From Arthrobacter sp. P2b (GTDB taxonomy: Bacteria; Actinomycetota; Actinomycetes; Actinomycetales; Micrococcaceae): a DNA stretch of 64,000 bases. The stretch spans positions 1 through 64,000 of the forward strand of contig NZ_FVZL01000001.1 in the NCBI RefSeq assembly GCF_900168295.1. Direction: 5' to 3'. Each line of letters starts with the position of its first letter. Within the stretch, counting starts at the first letter, position 1. The position numbers were made by a program, and so were the translations under genes. The notes beneath the pieces were generated by a model. It was not told the origin of the DNA and ran no database searches. It saw nothing but the letters and a program-made list of their open reading frames with translations. Positions 33,343 to 42,065 of this stretch are shown in pieces.

Positions 33343-34582
33343 CTTTAGCGGGTCGGGCCAGGACGAGGAGGCCGAACAGGGACAGCAGTGCCCCGCCGAT
33401 CATGAGCAGCGCCATGGGGACGGCCGTCCCGGAGCCGCCCAGCCCGGCAATCGGCGCGACGACGCCTGCGGTGGTCCACTGGACAAGTCCGAGTACCGCC
33501 GAGCTGGTGCCGGGGTGTTCGGGCACCTCCGCCGAGGCGAGGGCGCCGCCGTTGGTGTTGATCAGGCCCTGCGCCACCATGAGGGCGAAGAAGCTGCCCA
33601 TCGCCACCAGCAGCGGTGTGGCCCACCACAGGGCTCCGGCCAGCATGGCCACCCCGGCGGCGAGGGCGATGACCTGGCCTGTGAGGATGACGCGGCGGGT
33701 CGGCACGCGCCCCGCCAGGCGCGCCGAGACCAGCGCGGCGATGGTCATGCCGCCCGCATTCGCCGCGAAGACGATCGAGTACGCCACGGGCGAGAGCCCG
33801 TTCATGTTCTGCAGGATGAACGCTGACGTTGCCACGTAGGCGAACAGGGCAATAAAGGCCGACGACGCCACCACGACGTAGCCGACAAAGCGGCGGTTTG
33901 AGAGGACGGCCTTCGCCGCGCGGCCGAATTCCCGCAGCCCGCCTGCGTGCCGCTTTTTCGGCGGCAGCGTCTCCGAAACGATGAACAGCGCGCAGAGGGT
34001 CATCAGGATGCCGAGGGCGGCCAGCGACCAGAACGTCATCCGCCACCCGGTCAGCTGGAGGATGACCGCGCCGAGGAGGGGGCTGATGATGGGTGCTACG
34101 CCGCCTATTCCCATCACCAGGTTGAGGACGCGGACCAGCTGCGGTCCATGGGCCAGGTCCACGATGACGGCCCGGCCGATGACCATGGCCCAGCCGCCGC
34201 CGAAGCCCTGCAGGAACCGGGCCAGCATCAGGATCCCGACGTCCGGTGCGGTGGCGCAGGCAATGGACGCCGCTGTCATCAGGATGGTGCCCGCCACCAG
34301 CGGCAGCCGCCGGCCGCGCTGGTCGCTGAAGGGGCCGCCCACCAGCTGTCCAAGTCCCATGCCGGCGAAGAACGTGGTCAGCGTCAACTGCACAGCGGAT
34401 GCGGTGGTGCCGAACTCCTCGGACACCCGGGGGAAGGCCGGGACGTACATGTCGGTGGCCAGCGGTGCCACGGCTGTCAGGAAGATGACCGTGGCAACCA
34501 GGGTGGCAGGCACGGCACCGGGCGCCGGCCGGAGGCCGTCCCGGGAGTGCGTGACGCTTGCGCGCATGCGGTGGTGCTCCAT
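33329..34582 (-). CDS. Bcr/CflA-family multidrug exporter (MFS)
   Basis: A 417-residue, 12-TM transporter. FLTAVAPLATDMYVPAFPRV is the typical Bcr/CflA TM1, GQLVGGPFSDQRGRR is MFS motif A, and LQGFGGGWAMVIGRAVIVDL is the DHA1 motif in TM5. It should export hydrophobic drugs such as bicyclomycin or chloramphenicol by proton antiport. It is divergent from an MmyB-like regulator, 122 bp away, which probably controls it. Confidence 0.87.
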   Translation of the reverse strand: MEHHRMRASVTHSRDGLRPAPGAVPATLVATVIFLTAVAPLATDMYVPAFPRVSEEFGTTASAVQLTLTTFFAGMGLGQLVGGPFSDQRGRRLPLVAGTILMTAASIACATAPDVGILMLARFLQGFGGGWAMVIGRAVIVDLAHGPQLVRVLNLVMGIGGVAPIISPLLGAVILQLTGWRMTFWSLAALGILMTLCALFIVSETLPPKKRHAGGLREFGRAAKAVLSNRRFVGYVVVASSAFIALFAYVATSAFILQNMNGLSPVAYSIVFAANAGGMTIAALVSARLAGRVPTRRVILTGQVIALAAGVAMLAGALWWATPLLVAMGSFFALMVAQGLINTNGGALASAEVPEHPGTSSAVLGLVQWTTAGVVAPIAGLGGSGTAVPMALLMIGGALLSLFGLLVLARPAKGVLP

Positions 34583-34635
34583 CCGGTAGTGGCAAAGGGG
34601 ACTGTTCCATCCAAGGGGCTGCCGGGAAACGTAGC

Positions 34636-34670
34636 GAGGGTCCTGCCGTAACTGGTTCTGGCAGACCCTC
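34636..34670. promoter_or_regulatory. 34-bp element, copy in the exporter/regulator promoter
   Basis: GAGGGTCCTGCC and GGCAGACCCTC form an inverted repeat with one extra base. The whole element resembles that at 33309-33342. It is centred between the divergent exporter and MmyB-like genes and is a good operator candidate. Confidence 0.55.
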
Positions 34671-34704
34671 CTTACGGCTTTCGGTTTCGTCGTAACGTGT
34701 CCCT

Positions 34705-35598
34705 ATGGATAACCGAGCCGAGGTACGACAGTTCCTTTCGACCCGCCGTGGACGCATCACACCCGAGCAGGCGGGGCTGGAACCGTACGGCGGGCGGCGG
34801 CGGGTGCCGGGACTGCGGCGTGAGGAAGTGGCGCGGCTGGCCGGGGTCAGCGTGGACTACTACACGAGGCTGGAACGCGGAAACCTTACGGGGGTTTCCG
34901 ACAGTGTGCTGGACGCCATTGCGGGGGCACTCGAGCTGGACCGCGCGGAACATGACCACCTCTACGACCTCGCCCGGGCGGCGAACACATCGGGACGCAA
35001 ACGGGCTGCGAGCGCCGGCGGCTCTGCCCCGTCAGGGGTGCGGCCGGAGCTGCAGTACCTTCTGGACACCATTACGGGGGCGCCGGCCTTTATCGGGAAC
35101 AACCGGTTGGACATCGTGGCGGCCAACACCCTGGGCTATGCGTTGTACTCAGACATGTACCGCGGCACGGCCCGGCCGGCGAACCATTCCCGGTTCATCT
35201 TCCTGGACCCCCGGGCACACGATTTCTACACCGACTGGGACCGGGCGGCCAACGTGAACGTGGCCATCCTGCGCCGGGAAGCGGGCCGCAGCCCGCACGA
35301 CAAGGGCATCGCCGAACTGGTGGGCGAGCTTTCGATGCGCAGTGACGAATTCCGGACCCGCTGGGCAGCCCACAATGTCCGGCGGCACTACGCCGGAACG
35401 AAGATCTTCAAGCACCCGGTGGTGGGCCTGCTCGAACTGAACTACCAGGTCCTGGGCCTGGAGGAGGACCCGGGCCATACCCTCACGGTCTACCCCGCCA
35501 CGCCGGGCAGCCCCTCAGACGAGGCCCTGAAGCTCCTGGCGTCTTGGGCTGCCACGGAGAACATTGTCGAGGCAGCCCTGGCCCACGCCCGGAGCTAG
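34705..35598 (+). CDS. MmyB-like helix-turn-helix regulator
   Basis: 297 residues. The N-terminal XRE domain carries RVPGLRREEVARLAGVSVDY followed by YTRLERG, the diagnostic actinobacterial opening. The C-terminal MmyB-like ligand-binding domain (PAFIGNNRLDIVAANTLGYA; RFIFLDPRAHDFYTDWDRAA) is complete. This fold has PAS-like character and can bind fatty acids or other small molecules. No Shine-Dalgarno is visible, so it may be translated from a leaderless transcript. It is probably the regulator of the divergent exporter. Confidence 0.87.
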   Translation: MDNRAEVRQFLSTRRGRITPEQAGLEPYGGRRRVPGLRREEVARLAGVSVDYYTRLERGNLTGVSDSVLDAIAGALELDRAEHDHLYDLARAANTSGRKRAASAGGSAPSGVRPELQYLLDTITGAPAFIGNNRLDIVAANTLGYALYSDMYRGTARPANHSRFIFLDPRAHDFYTDWDRAANVNVAILRREAGRSPHDKGIAELVGELSMRSDEFRTRWAAHNVRRHYAGTKIFKHPVVGLLELNYQVLGLEEDPGHTLTVYPATPGSPSDEALKLLASWAATENIVEAALAHARS

Positions 35599-35606
35599 CC
35601 GGAAGA

Positions 35607-36341
35607 TTACTCGGGCAGTCCGATACCGGTGTACTGTTCCAGCCGGTCCAGCAGTTCGGCCCTGAACGCTTCGCTGTCCACCGCCGGGTGCGGTTTCCGC
35701 CGCTGCTGGTGGAACCAGTACCCGCCTGACCCGGCAGTGTTGCCGGTGTCCAGCGCGAGCCAGACCTGGGTGGCATGTCCCAGTTCCAGGTCATCCGGCG
35801 CGCCTGGGCCGCCCATCCGCGTCGGGACCCAGCCGGGATCCACCGCGTTGCTGGCGACCTCCGGCCAGCGCACCGCCACCGCCGCCGCGAGCGCGGTGAC
35901 GTACAGCTTGCTGTCCGAGTAGGCGCCCGGCCGGCCCGTTGCATCCGCCCAGTCCACCGTGGCGAGGTCCGTGGAGCCGGAGTGGTGCATGCCGCTGCTG
36001 AGATAAACGATCCGGCGCGGCCTGCCCATGACGGCGGTCATGACATACGGCGCAACCGTGTTCACGCTGAAGATGTCCGGGCCACGGTAGACGCCGGCGT
36101 TGTGGATGACCGCGTCGAAGGGGCCGAAGGACTCGGCCTCCTCCGCAACCCTTATGGCCTCTGCGGGGTCGGCGAGGTTGCCGGACACCGCGCCGCGGGC
36201 CTGGTCCCGCAGCCCGGACACGGCGTCCAGCCGTGATTCGTTCCTGGCGTGCAGCACCACCTCGTGGCCCAGCCGGATCAGTTCCTTCGCGGCATTCAAC
36301 CCAAGCCCGCCGGCGGAACCGGTAATCAGTACCCTGGCCAT
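35607..36341 (-). CDS. Short-chain dehydrogenase/reductase
   Basis: 244 residues from ATG 36341, where MARVLITGSAGGLGLNAAKE gives the Rossmann Gly motif at the right position. Catalytic residues are Ser in VYLSSGM and Tyr-Lys in AYSDSKLYVTALA. It belongs to the atypical/protochlorophyllide-reductase-like group of SDRs. The substrate is unknown. It is 4 bp downstream of the sugar dehydrogenase gene stop and likely cotranscribed with it. Confidence 0.82.
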   Translation of the reverse strand: MARVLITGSAGGLGLNAAKELIRLGHEVVLHARNESRLDAVSGLRDQARGAVSGNLADPAEAIRVAEEAESFGPFDAVIHNAGVYRGPDIFSVNTVAPYVMTAVMGRPRRIVYLSSGMHHSGSTDLATVDWADATGRPGAYSDSKLYVTALAAAVAVRWPEVASNAVDPGWVPTRMGGPGAPDDLELGHATQVWLALDTGNTAGSGGYWFHQQRRKPHPAVDSEAFRAELLDRLEQYTGIGLPE

Positions 36342-36345
36342 GCCA

Positions 36346-37503
36346 CTACTCAACCAGTGGGACTGCGAGGATCCGGTCATCCCCGGGCTCCGGGTCACCC
36401 CGGCCGTCGGTGTTGTTGGTCAGGAACCACAGGTTGCCGTCCGGAGCCAGTGCGACGTCACGGATCCGGCCGTACTCGCGGCTGTAGTGCTCGGTGGATG
36501 TGGTGGGGTCGGAGACGGGGACCGACCGCAGGACCTGTCCCCGAAGGTTGGCGATAAACAGGGTTCCGCCGGCATGGGCCATGCCGCTGGGGCTGGCGGC
36601 CCCGGTTTGCCATTGCTGCACGGGATCCACAAAGCCCTCCCTGCCGGCGATCCCCTCGACGGTGGGCCAGCCATAGTTGGCGCCGGCGGTGATGATGTTC
36701 AGCTCGTCCCAGGTGTTCTGCCCGAATTCGGTGGCGAACATGGTTCCGTCGTCCGCCCACGCCAGGCCCTGCGGGTTCCGGTGCCCGTAGCTGTAGGTCA
36801 GGGAGCCCGGGAACGGGTTGTCGGCCGGAACATCGCCCTCGGGGGTCATCCGCAGGATCTTGCCGGCCAGTGAGTCGCGGTCCTGGGCGCTGTCGCGCTG
36901 TTGCGCGTCCCCTGCCGTCACGTACAGCATGCCGTCGGGACCAAAGGCGATGCGGCCGCCGTCGTGGGTACTCGCGGCGGGAATCCTGTCAAGGAGTGTC
37001 TGCGGCTGTCCCAGGGCCAGCGATCCCGCCTCACCGCTGACGGGGAAGCGCTGGACCCGGTTGCCGTCCTCCGCCGTCGAATAGACGTACAGGTCTCCCC
37101 CGCTGCCCACGGCAAGACCGAGCAGCCCGGCCTCGCCCCGGTCCGCCACGCCGTCGACCGTCCCGATAGACCGCGAGGAACCATCCGCGGCGAGTTCGAG
37201 GATGCGTCCGCTGTTCCGCTCGCTGACCAGCGGCGTGCCGTCGCGGAACACCACGGACCACGGGGCCTGGAGGTCCGTTGCCACCGGCCGGGGTTCGCCG
37301 CCGATGGTGCCGGCCGCCGTCCTGGTGGGTTCGCTGGACTGTTCGGATGTGGGTGGTGGAGATGCAGGTGGCCCGGACGGAACCGGGGCGGATGACGCCG
37401 GGGCAGGGGACGTGCTGGACGGCGGCGCGGGCGGCGGTGCCGTGCAGCCTGCCAGCAGGATGCCTGTCCCGAGGGCAGCTGCCGTAAGGGCCCAATGGCG
37501 CAT
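36346..37503 (-). CDS. PQQ-dependent aldose/sorbosone dehydrogenase lipoprotein
   Basis: 385 residues. The signal peptide ends in lipobox LLAGC (Cys at 19), followed by a Pro/Ser/Ala-rich linker. The six-bladed beta-propeller of soluble glucose dehydrogenases follows: LQAPWSVVFRDGTPLVSERN, GDLYVYSTAEDGNRVQRF, YSYGHRNPQGLAWADDGTMF (catalytic His) and EFGQNTWDELNIITAGANYG. It oxidises aldoses outside the cell when PQQ is supplied. No PQQ synthesis genes are in the window. Confidence 0.85.
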   Translation of the reverse strand: MRHWALTAAALGTGILLAGCTAPPPAPPSSTSPAPASSAPVPSGPPASPPPTSEQSSEPTRTAAGTIGGEPRPVATDLQAPWSVVFRDGTPLVSERNSGRILELAADGSSRSIGTVDGVADRGEAGLLGLAVGSGGDLYVYSTAEDGNRVQRFPVSGEAGSLALGQPQTLLDRIPAASTHDGGRIAFGPDGMLYVTAGDAQQRDSAQDRDSLAGKILRMTPEGDVPADNPFPGSLTYSYGHRNPQGLAWADDGTMFATEFGQNTWDELNIITAGANYGWPTVEGIAGREGFVDPVQQWQTGAASPSGMAHAGGTLFIANLRGQVLRSVPVSDPTTSTEHYSREYGRIRDVALAPDGNLWFLTNNTDGRGDPEPGDDRILAVPLVE

Positions 37504-37554
37504 GTACTTCTCCTAACGACTCGTTCCAGTCACATTAACCCCCGTTGCGCGTCG

Positions 37555-37593
37555 TGGCGCCAGGTTGCCCGGTTTGTCCCCCGGATGGCGCCA
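37555..37593. promoter_or_regulatory. Two TGGCGCCA palindromes three helical turns apart
   Basis: The 8-bp palindrome TGGCGCCA occurs at 37555-37562 and 37586-37593, 31 bp apart, upstream of the aldose dehydrogenase gene and far upstream of ssuA. They may be operator half-sites on one DNA face or arms of a hairpin. Confidence 0.35.
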
Positions 37594-37726
37594 TAAGTAG
37601 CGCCGTTTCCTTCCGTTTCGCTTCCGTTGCGGGGTGCTGGCCATCGCCCTGCAGCCCGTGCTTAGGTGTTTCCACGGCACACGCCAGGCCAAGCGCAACA
37701 CCAACTGACAGTGAACAGGAGGACCG

Positions 37727-37801
37727 ATGCCGCATCCATCCAACCGCCCGCAAGGCACCCGCACTTTCGGTTCGTGTTGCCTCCGCCGAATGTGCACCTA
37801 G
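37727..37801 (+). CDS. Putative cysteine-sensing leader peptide
   Basis: A 24-residue peptide with an excellent ribosome site (AGGAGGACCG before ATG). It begins MPHPSNRPQGTRTFG and has cysteines at 17, 18 and 23, with stop TAG at 37799-37801. It lies 164 bp before the sulfonate operon. Polycysteine leader ORFs that attenuate sulfur genes are known in mycobacteria. Stalling at the Cys-Cys codons when cysteine is scarce could open the downstream structure. Confidence 0.6.
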   Translation: MPHPSNRPQGTRTFGSCCLRRMCT

Positions 37802-37806
37802 TCCCT

Positions 37807-37827
37807 GGTTTCGACAAGCTCAACCAC
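37807..37827. repeat. Dispersed 21-bp repeat, copy 1
   Basis: GGTTTCGACAAGCTCAACCA plus C. It matches 59587-59607 at 19 of 21 positions. It starts 5 nt after the leader peptide stop codon. Both copies are intergenic; this kind of short intergenic repeat is common in Micrococcaceae genomes (recollection). Confidence 0.6.
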
Positions 37828-37892
37828 CAGCCGCTGACGTAGCAGCACCACCGCCACAGCGTCCGACGGCGGCACGCACCTCCTTCCCTTTT

Positions 37893-37959
37893 CCCCGGTT
37901 ATCCGGGTCCCCCGGTGCTTCGTCGCGCCCTGATGCCCACATACCGTCCTTTCGAAAGG
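37893..37959 (+). other. Structured 5' leader of ssuA
   Basis: CCCCGG-TTAT-CCGGG (37893-37907) and the competing CCGGG-TCCC-CCGG (37903-37914) share the same CCGGG. CCTTTCGAAAGG (37948-37959) is a perfect palindrome whose right half is the ssuA ribosome-binding site, so the site can be sequestered. This fits post-transcriptional control together with the upstream leader peptide. Confidence 0.45.
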
Positions 37960-37965
37960 CACAGC

Positions 37966-39081
37966 ATGTCCCCCGCTGCATCCTCCCCGCCCCAACAGTC
38001 CTCCAACCGTGCTTTCAGCCGGCGGCGCGCCCTGGGCGCACTCCTGGCGATTCCCGCCGTCGGGCTCCTGACAGCCTGCGGCGGAACCGCCACCGCCGGC
38101 AACCCCACCAGCCAGGCGTCCTTCGCCCCGCTCGCCACGTCCGTTCCCGCGGGCACCACCATCACCGTGGGTGATCCCAGCATCCGGGTTGCCCTGGAAC
38201 TGTCCGGCCTGATCAAGGACCTGGACGGCACCAACGTGAAGTTCGCCAACATCTCCGGCGGCCCCCAGACCACCGAAGCCTTCCGGGCCAACGCCCTGGA
38301 CGTCGGCTCGGTGGCGGACATCCCGCCCATCCACGCCACCTGGACCGGGCTGGACGTCCGGATCATCGCCAGCGCCTACCGGCAGGACGCCGTGAACCAC
38401 CCGCTGTACGAACTCGGCGTCGCCCCCGGCTCCGGGATCACCAAACTGGAGGACCTGCGCGGCAAGAAGCTGGCGTACAGCCCGGGCCAGGCCCAGGGCG
38501 CCCTGGTCCTGCGGATCCTTGAAAAGGCCGGGCTCGCCCAGGACGACGTGAAGCTCATCGAACTGCCCAGCACGGGCGACGCCTACTCCTCCGCGCTGTC
38601 CAGCAAGCAGGTTGACGCAGCGCCGCTGGGCGGCGTCCAGATCAAGCGGTACCTCGCGAAGTACAAGGCCGACGGCGCCACCACCCTCCGCCACGGCCTC
38701 CGCGACGACCCGGGACACCTGTACTCCCCCGCCAAGGTCCTCGCCGATCCCGCCAAGGCCGCCGCGCTGGCCAAGTACGCCGAGGCATGGGGCAAGGCCC
38801 AGCGCTGGATCGAGGACCACCCCAAGGAATGGCTCGAAGGCTACTACATCAAGGACCAGGGACTCTCCGCCGAGGACGGCCAGTACCTGATCGACGCCGC
38901 AGGCAAGCGGGACGTCCCCACCACCTGGACGGAAGCGATCGAACGGCACCAGCAGACCATCGACCTGCTGGCCAGGGAGCAGAAGAAGCCGCAACTGAAA
39001 GCGGCGGACCTCTACGACACCCGCTTCGAGGCCATCGCCGGCACCGCCTTCGCCGCGGCCGGCAAGGGCGGTGCAGCATGA
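37966..39081 (+). CDS. ssuA: Aliphatic sulfonate ABC transporter binding lipoprotein
   Basis: 371 residues. The Tat-like signal SRRRALGALLAIPAVGLLTA with lipobox LTAC predicts a folded-export lipoprotein. The SsuA/NrtA-type core includes ISGGPQTTEAFRANALDVGS, VADIPPIHATWTGLDVRIIA and LRGKKLAYSPGQAQGALVL. ATG 37966 has GAAAGG 6 nt upstream. It overlaps the permease gene by 4 nt. It should capture sulfonates or sulfate esters for sulfur supply. Confidence 0.85.
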   Translation: MSPAASSPPQQSSNRAFSRRRALGALLAIPAVGLLTACGGTATAGNPTSQASFAPLATSVPAGTTITVGDPSIRVALELSGLIKDLDGTNVKFANISGGPQTTEAFRANALDVGSVADIPPIHATWTGLDVRIIASAYRQDAVNHPLYELGVAPGSGITKLEDLRGKKLAYSPGQAQGALVLRILEKAGLAQDDVKLIELPSTGDAYSSALSSKQVDAAPLGGVQIKRYLAKYKADGATTLRHGLRDDPGHLYSPAKVLADPAKAAALAKYAEAWGKAQRWIEDHPKEWLEGYYIKDQGLSAEDGQYLIDAAGKRDVPTTWTEAIERHQQTIDLLAREQKKPQLKAADLYDTRFEAIAGTAFAAAGKGGAA

Positions 39082-39941
39082 GCGCGGCCCCGGTCCTGGA
39101 ACGTCCCGCCGTCGAACCCCACCTGGACCCGGCCCTCGCGGCAGGCGAGGACGTGCGGCCCACCGGCAGGAGGCTGGGCCCCGGACGGCGGCGGCGCCTG
39201 GCCTGGCTGCTGGGCCCCGCCGCCCTGCTGGCGCTGTGGACGCTAGCCTCGGCAACAGGACTGCTGGACCCGCGCATCCTCTCGGAACCCTGGACCGTGG
39301 TGGCCACCGCCGGGGAACTCCTGGCCGACGGCAGGCTGCAGGAAAACCTCGCCATCTCCGCCCAGCGGGCCGGTTTGGGGCTGTTCTTCGGCATCGTGGT
39401 CGGCGCCCTGCTGGCCCTCGTGTCCGGGCTGAGCCGCGTAGGTGAGGCACTGATCGACGGGCCGGTGCAGATCAAGCGCGCCATCCCCGGCCTCGCCCTG
39501 ATTCCGCTCCTCATCCTGTGGTTCGGCATCGACGAGACCATGAAGGTCCTCACCATCACCCTGGGCGTCTTCGTCCCCATCTACCTGCAGACCCACGCCG
39601 GCCTGCGCGGCATCGACCTGCGCTACGTCGAACTGGCCCAGACCGTGGGGCTCAGCCGCACCGCCTTCATCCGCAAGGTGGTTCTTCCCGGCGCCATGCC
39701 CGGGTTCTTCCTGGGGCTGCGCTTCGCCGTCACCGGAGCCTGGGTGTCCCTGGTGGTGGTTGAACAGATCAACGCCACCAGCGGCATCGGCTACATGATG
39801 GAGCTCGCCCGCACCTATGGCCAAACCAACATCATCGTCCTCGGACTGGCCGTCTATGGCATCCTCGGCCTACTGTCCGACGGCGCCGTCCGCTTCCTCG
39901 AACGAAAGGCCCTCTCATGGCAGCGCACCCTGGCGGGCTGA
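39078..39941 (+). CDS. ssuC: Sulfonate ABC transporter permease
   Basis: 287 residues with six hydrophobic segments. LILWFGIDETMKVLTITLGV and YVELAQTVGLSRTAFIRKVV followed by LPGAMPG carry the EAA loop of the SsuC/TauC permeases. The start is in the ATGA overlap with ssuA. It overlaps ssuB by 25 nt. Confidence 0.88.
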   Translation: MSAAPVLERPAVEPHLDPALAAGEDVRPTGRRLGPGRRRRLAWLLGPAALLALWTLASATGLLDPRILSEPWTVVATAGELLADGRLQENLAISAQRAGLGLFFGIVVGALLALVSGLSRVGEALIDGPVQIKRAIPGLALIPLLILWFGIDETMKVLTITLGVFVPIYLQTHAGLRGIDLRYVELAQTVGLSRTAFIRKVVLPGAMPGFFLGLRFAVTGAWVSLVVVEQINATSGIGYMMELARTYGQTNIIVLGLAVYGILGLLSDGAVRFLERKALSWQRTLAG

Positions 39942-40660
39942 CCGCCGTCGCAACCAACGCAGTCTCGGTCCGGAACCTGATCCGCGGCTTTGGCCCGAAA
40001 GGCGTCCTGAACGGCGTGGACCTGGACATCGCCCCCGGTGAGTTCGTGGCCCTCCTCGGCCCCAGCGGCTGCGGCAAAAGCACCCTGCTCCGGGCCCTCG
40101 CCGGGCTGGACCACGACGTGAAAGGCAGCGGCGTCATTACCGTCCCGGACCGCGTCTCCGTGGTCTTCCAGGATTCGCGGCTGCTGCCTTGGGACAGCGT
40201 GCTGGGCAACGTCACCCTGGGCCTTCGGGAGCACGACGCCGAGTCCCGGGCACGCAACGCCCTCGCCGAAGTGGGGCTCGCCGGCCGGGAAAAATCCTGG
40301 CCCCACGAGCTTTCGGGCGGCGAGCAGCAGCGCGTGGCGCTGGCCCGGTCGCTGGTCCGCGAGCCGCAGCTGTTGCTGGCCGACGAGCCCTTCGGCGCGC
40401 TCGACGCCCTTACCCGCATCAAGATGCACGGGCTGCTCCAGGACCTGGTGGCCCTGCACCGCCCGGCCGTCCTGCTGGTGACCCACGACGTTGACGAAGC
40501 CATCGCCCTCGCGGACCGGATCGTGGTGCTGGACCACGGCCGCGTTGCCACCGTCCGCACTGTAACGCCGGACGTCAGCACCGCGGTGGATGCCGCCGGC
40601 CACGAAGCCCTGCGCCGCGACCTCCTTGCCGACCTTGGCGTCGTCGGCACCAGCCACTGA
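39917..40660 (+). CDS. ssuB: Sulfonate ABC transporter ATPase
   Basis: 247 residues. Walker A LLGPSGCGKSTLL, Q-loop VVFQDSRLLPWDSV (typical of SsuB/TauB), signature LSGGEQQRVALARSL, Walker B LLLADEPFGALDALT and switch His VTHDVDEA are all intact. It powers the SsuC permease. Confidence 0.9.
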   Translation: MAAHPGGLTAVATNAVSVRNLIRGFGPKGVLNGVDLDIAPGEFVALLGPSGCGKSTLLRALAGLDHDVKGSGVITVPDRVSVVFQDSRLLPWDSVLGNVTLGLREHDAESRARNALAEVGLAGREKSWPHELSGGEQQRVALARSLVREPQLLLADEPFGALDALTRIKMHGLLQDLVALHRPAVLLVTHDVDEAIALADRIVVLDHGRVATVRTVTPDVSTAVDAAGHEALRRDLLADLGVVGTSH

Positions 40661-40685
40661 CCCTCCCGACCTGAAGGACCATCCC

Positions 40686-42065
40686 ATGACTTCCGAAAAC
40701 CCCTCCCGGAACCGCCCGCTCCACCTCAACGCCTTCCTGATGAGCACCGGGCATCACGAGGCATCCTGGCGGCTGCCGGAGAGCGACCCGCACTCCAGCA
40801 CGGACATCGAGCACTACAAAAAGCTCGCCCGGACGGCCGAGCGCGGCAAGCTGGACTCGATCTTCTTCGCCGATTCCCCCGTGCTCTTCGGCGAGGTGGG
40901 CCGGCGCCCCTCGGGCAAGCTTGAGCCCACCGTGCTCCTTACCGCCATCGCCGGCGCCACGGAACACATCGGCCTGATCGCCACCGCCTCCACCACCTAC
41001 AACGAACCCTTCAACCTGGCCCGCCGGTTCGCATCCGTGGACTGGGCCAGCGGCGGGCGCGCGGGGTGGAACGTGGTCACCACAGCAGGCCCGGACGCCG
41101 CACGCAACTTCGGTGTGGACGACCAGCCCGCCCACGCCGTCCGGTACGAACGTGCCGCCGAATTCATCGAGGTGGCGCAGAAGCTGTGGGACAGCTGGCA
41201 GGATGACGCAGTGCTCGCGGACAAGGCCGAGGGCGTGTGGGGCGATGCCGACAAGATCCGCGTGATCGACCACGAGGGCAAGCACTTCAAGGTCCGGGGC
41301 CCGCTCAACGTGCCCCGCTCGCCGCAGGGCCACCCGCTGATCGTCCAGGCCGGCTCGTCGGAGGACGGCAAGGACCTCGCCGCACGCTACGCGGACGCCG
41401 TCTTCACCGCCCACCAGACGCTCGCTGATGCACAGGCGTTCTACCGGGACCTCAAAAAGCGCACCGCCGCCGTGGGACGCGATCCCGAAAGCATCAAGAT
41501 CCTGCCGGGCATCGTGCCGGTCATTGGTGCAACGGAAGCGGAAGCCCTGGAGCTGGAGCGGGAACTGGACCGGCTGATCAAACCGGAATACGCCCGGATC
41601 CAGCTGGCCAAGACCCTGCGTGTCTCCCCGGAGGACCTGCCCCTGGACCGCCAGCTTCCGGACCATTTGCCCAGCGAGGACGAGATCGAGGGCGCGAAGA
41701 GCCGTTACACACTGATCGTCCAGCTGGCCCGCCGCGAGAAGCTCACCGTACGCCAGCTGATCGGACGCCTGGGCGGCGGCCGCGGACACCGCACCTTTAC
41801 GGGTACCCCGGTCCAGGTTGCCCACGCCATCCAGGAATGGTTCGACGGCGGTGCGGCGGACGGCTTCAACATCATGCCGCCGGTGCTGCCCTCGGGGCTG
41901 GAGACGTTCGTGGACCAGGTGGTGCCCATCCTCCAGGAACGCGGCCTGTTCCGCACCGAATACACCGGCAGGACGCTGCGGGAACACTACGGGCTGGAGC
42001 GCCCGGCCAACCGCTACGCCGGCTCGGGTGCCGGGGAACTGGCATCCATCGGATCGGCGTTCTAG
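40686..42065 (+). CDS. FMN-dependent monooxygenase, NtaA/SnaA/DmoA/DszA family
   Basis: 459 residues of the bacterial luciferase-like fold. NAFLMSTGHHEASWRLPES is the diagnostic start of the NtaA/DszA group; SVDWASGGRAGWNVVTTAGP and QAGSSEDGKDLAARYADAVF form the flavin site. It uses FMNH2 from a separate reductase and in this operon probably cleaves a C-S bond of an imported sulfonate, sulfone or sulfide. ATG 40686 follows GAAGGACCATCCC. It ends convergently with DUF817, overlapping by 4 nt. Confidence 0.85.
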   Translation: MTSENPSRNRPLHLNAFLMSTGHHEASWRLPESDPHSSTDIEHYKKLARTAERGKLDSIFFADSPVLFGEVGRRPSGKLEPTVLLTAIAGATEHIGLIATASTTYNEPFNLARRFASVDWASGGRAGWNVVTTAGPDAARNFGVDDQPAHAVRYERAAEFIEVAQKLWDSWQDDAVLADKAEGVWGDADKIRVIDHEGKHFKVRGPLNVPRSPQGHPLIVQAGSSEDGKDLAARYADAVFTAHQTLADAQAFYRDLKKRTAAVGRDPESIKILPGIVPVIGATEAEALELERELDRLIKPEYARIQLAKTLRVSPEDLPLDRQLPDHLPSEDEIEGAKSRYTLIVQLARREKLTVRQLIGRLGGGRGHRTFTGTPVQVAHAIQEWFDGGAADGFNIMPPVLPSGLETFVDQVVPILQERGLFRTEYTGRTLREHYGLERPANRYAGSGAGELASIGSAF

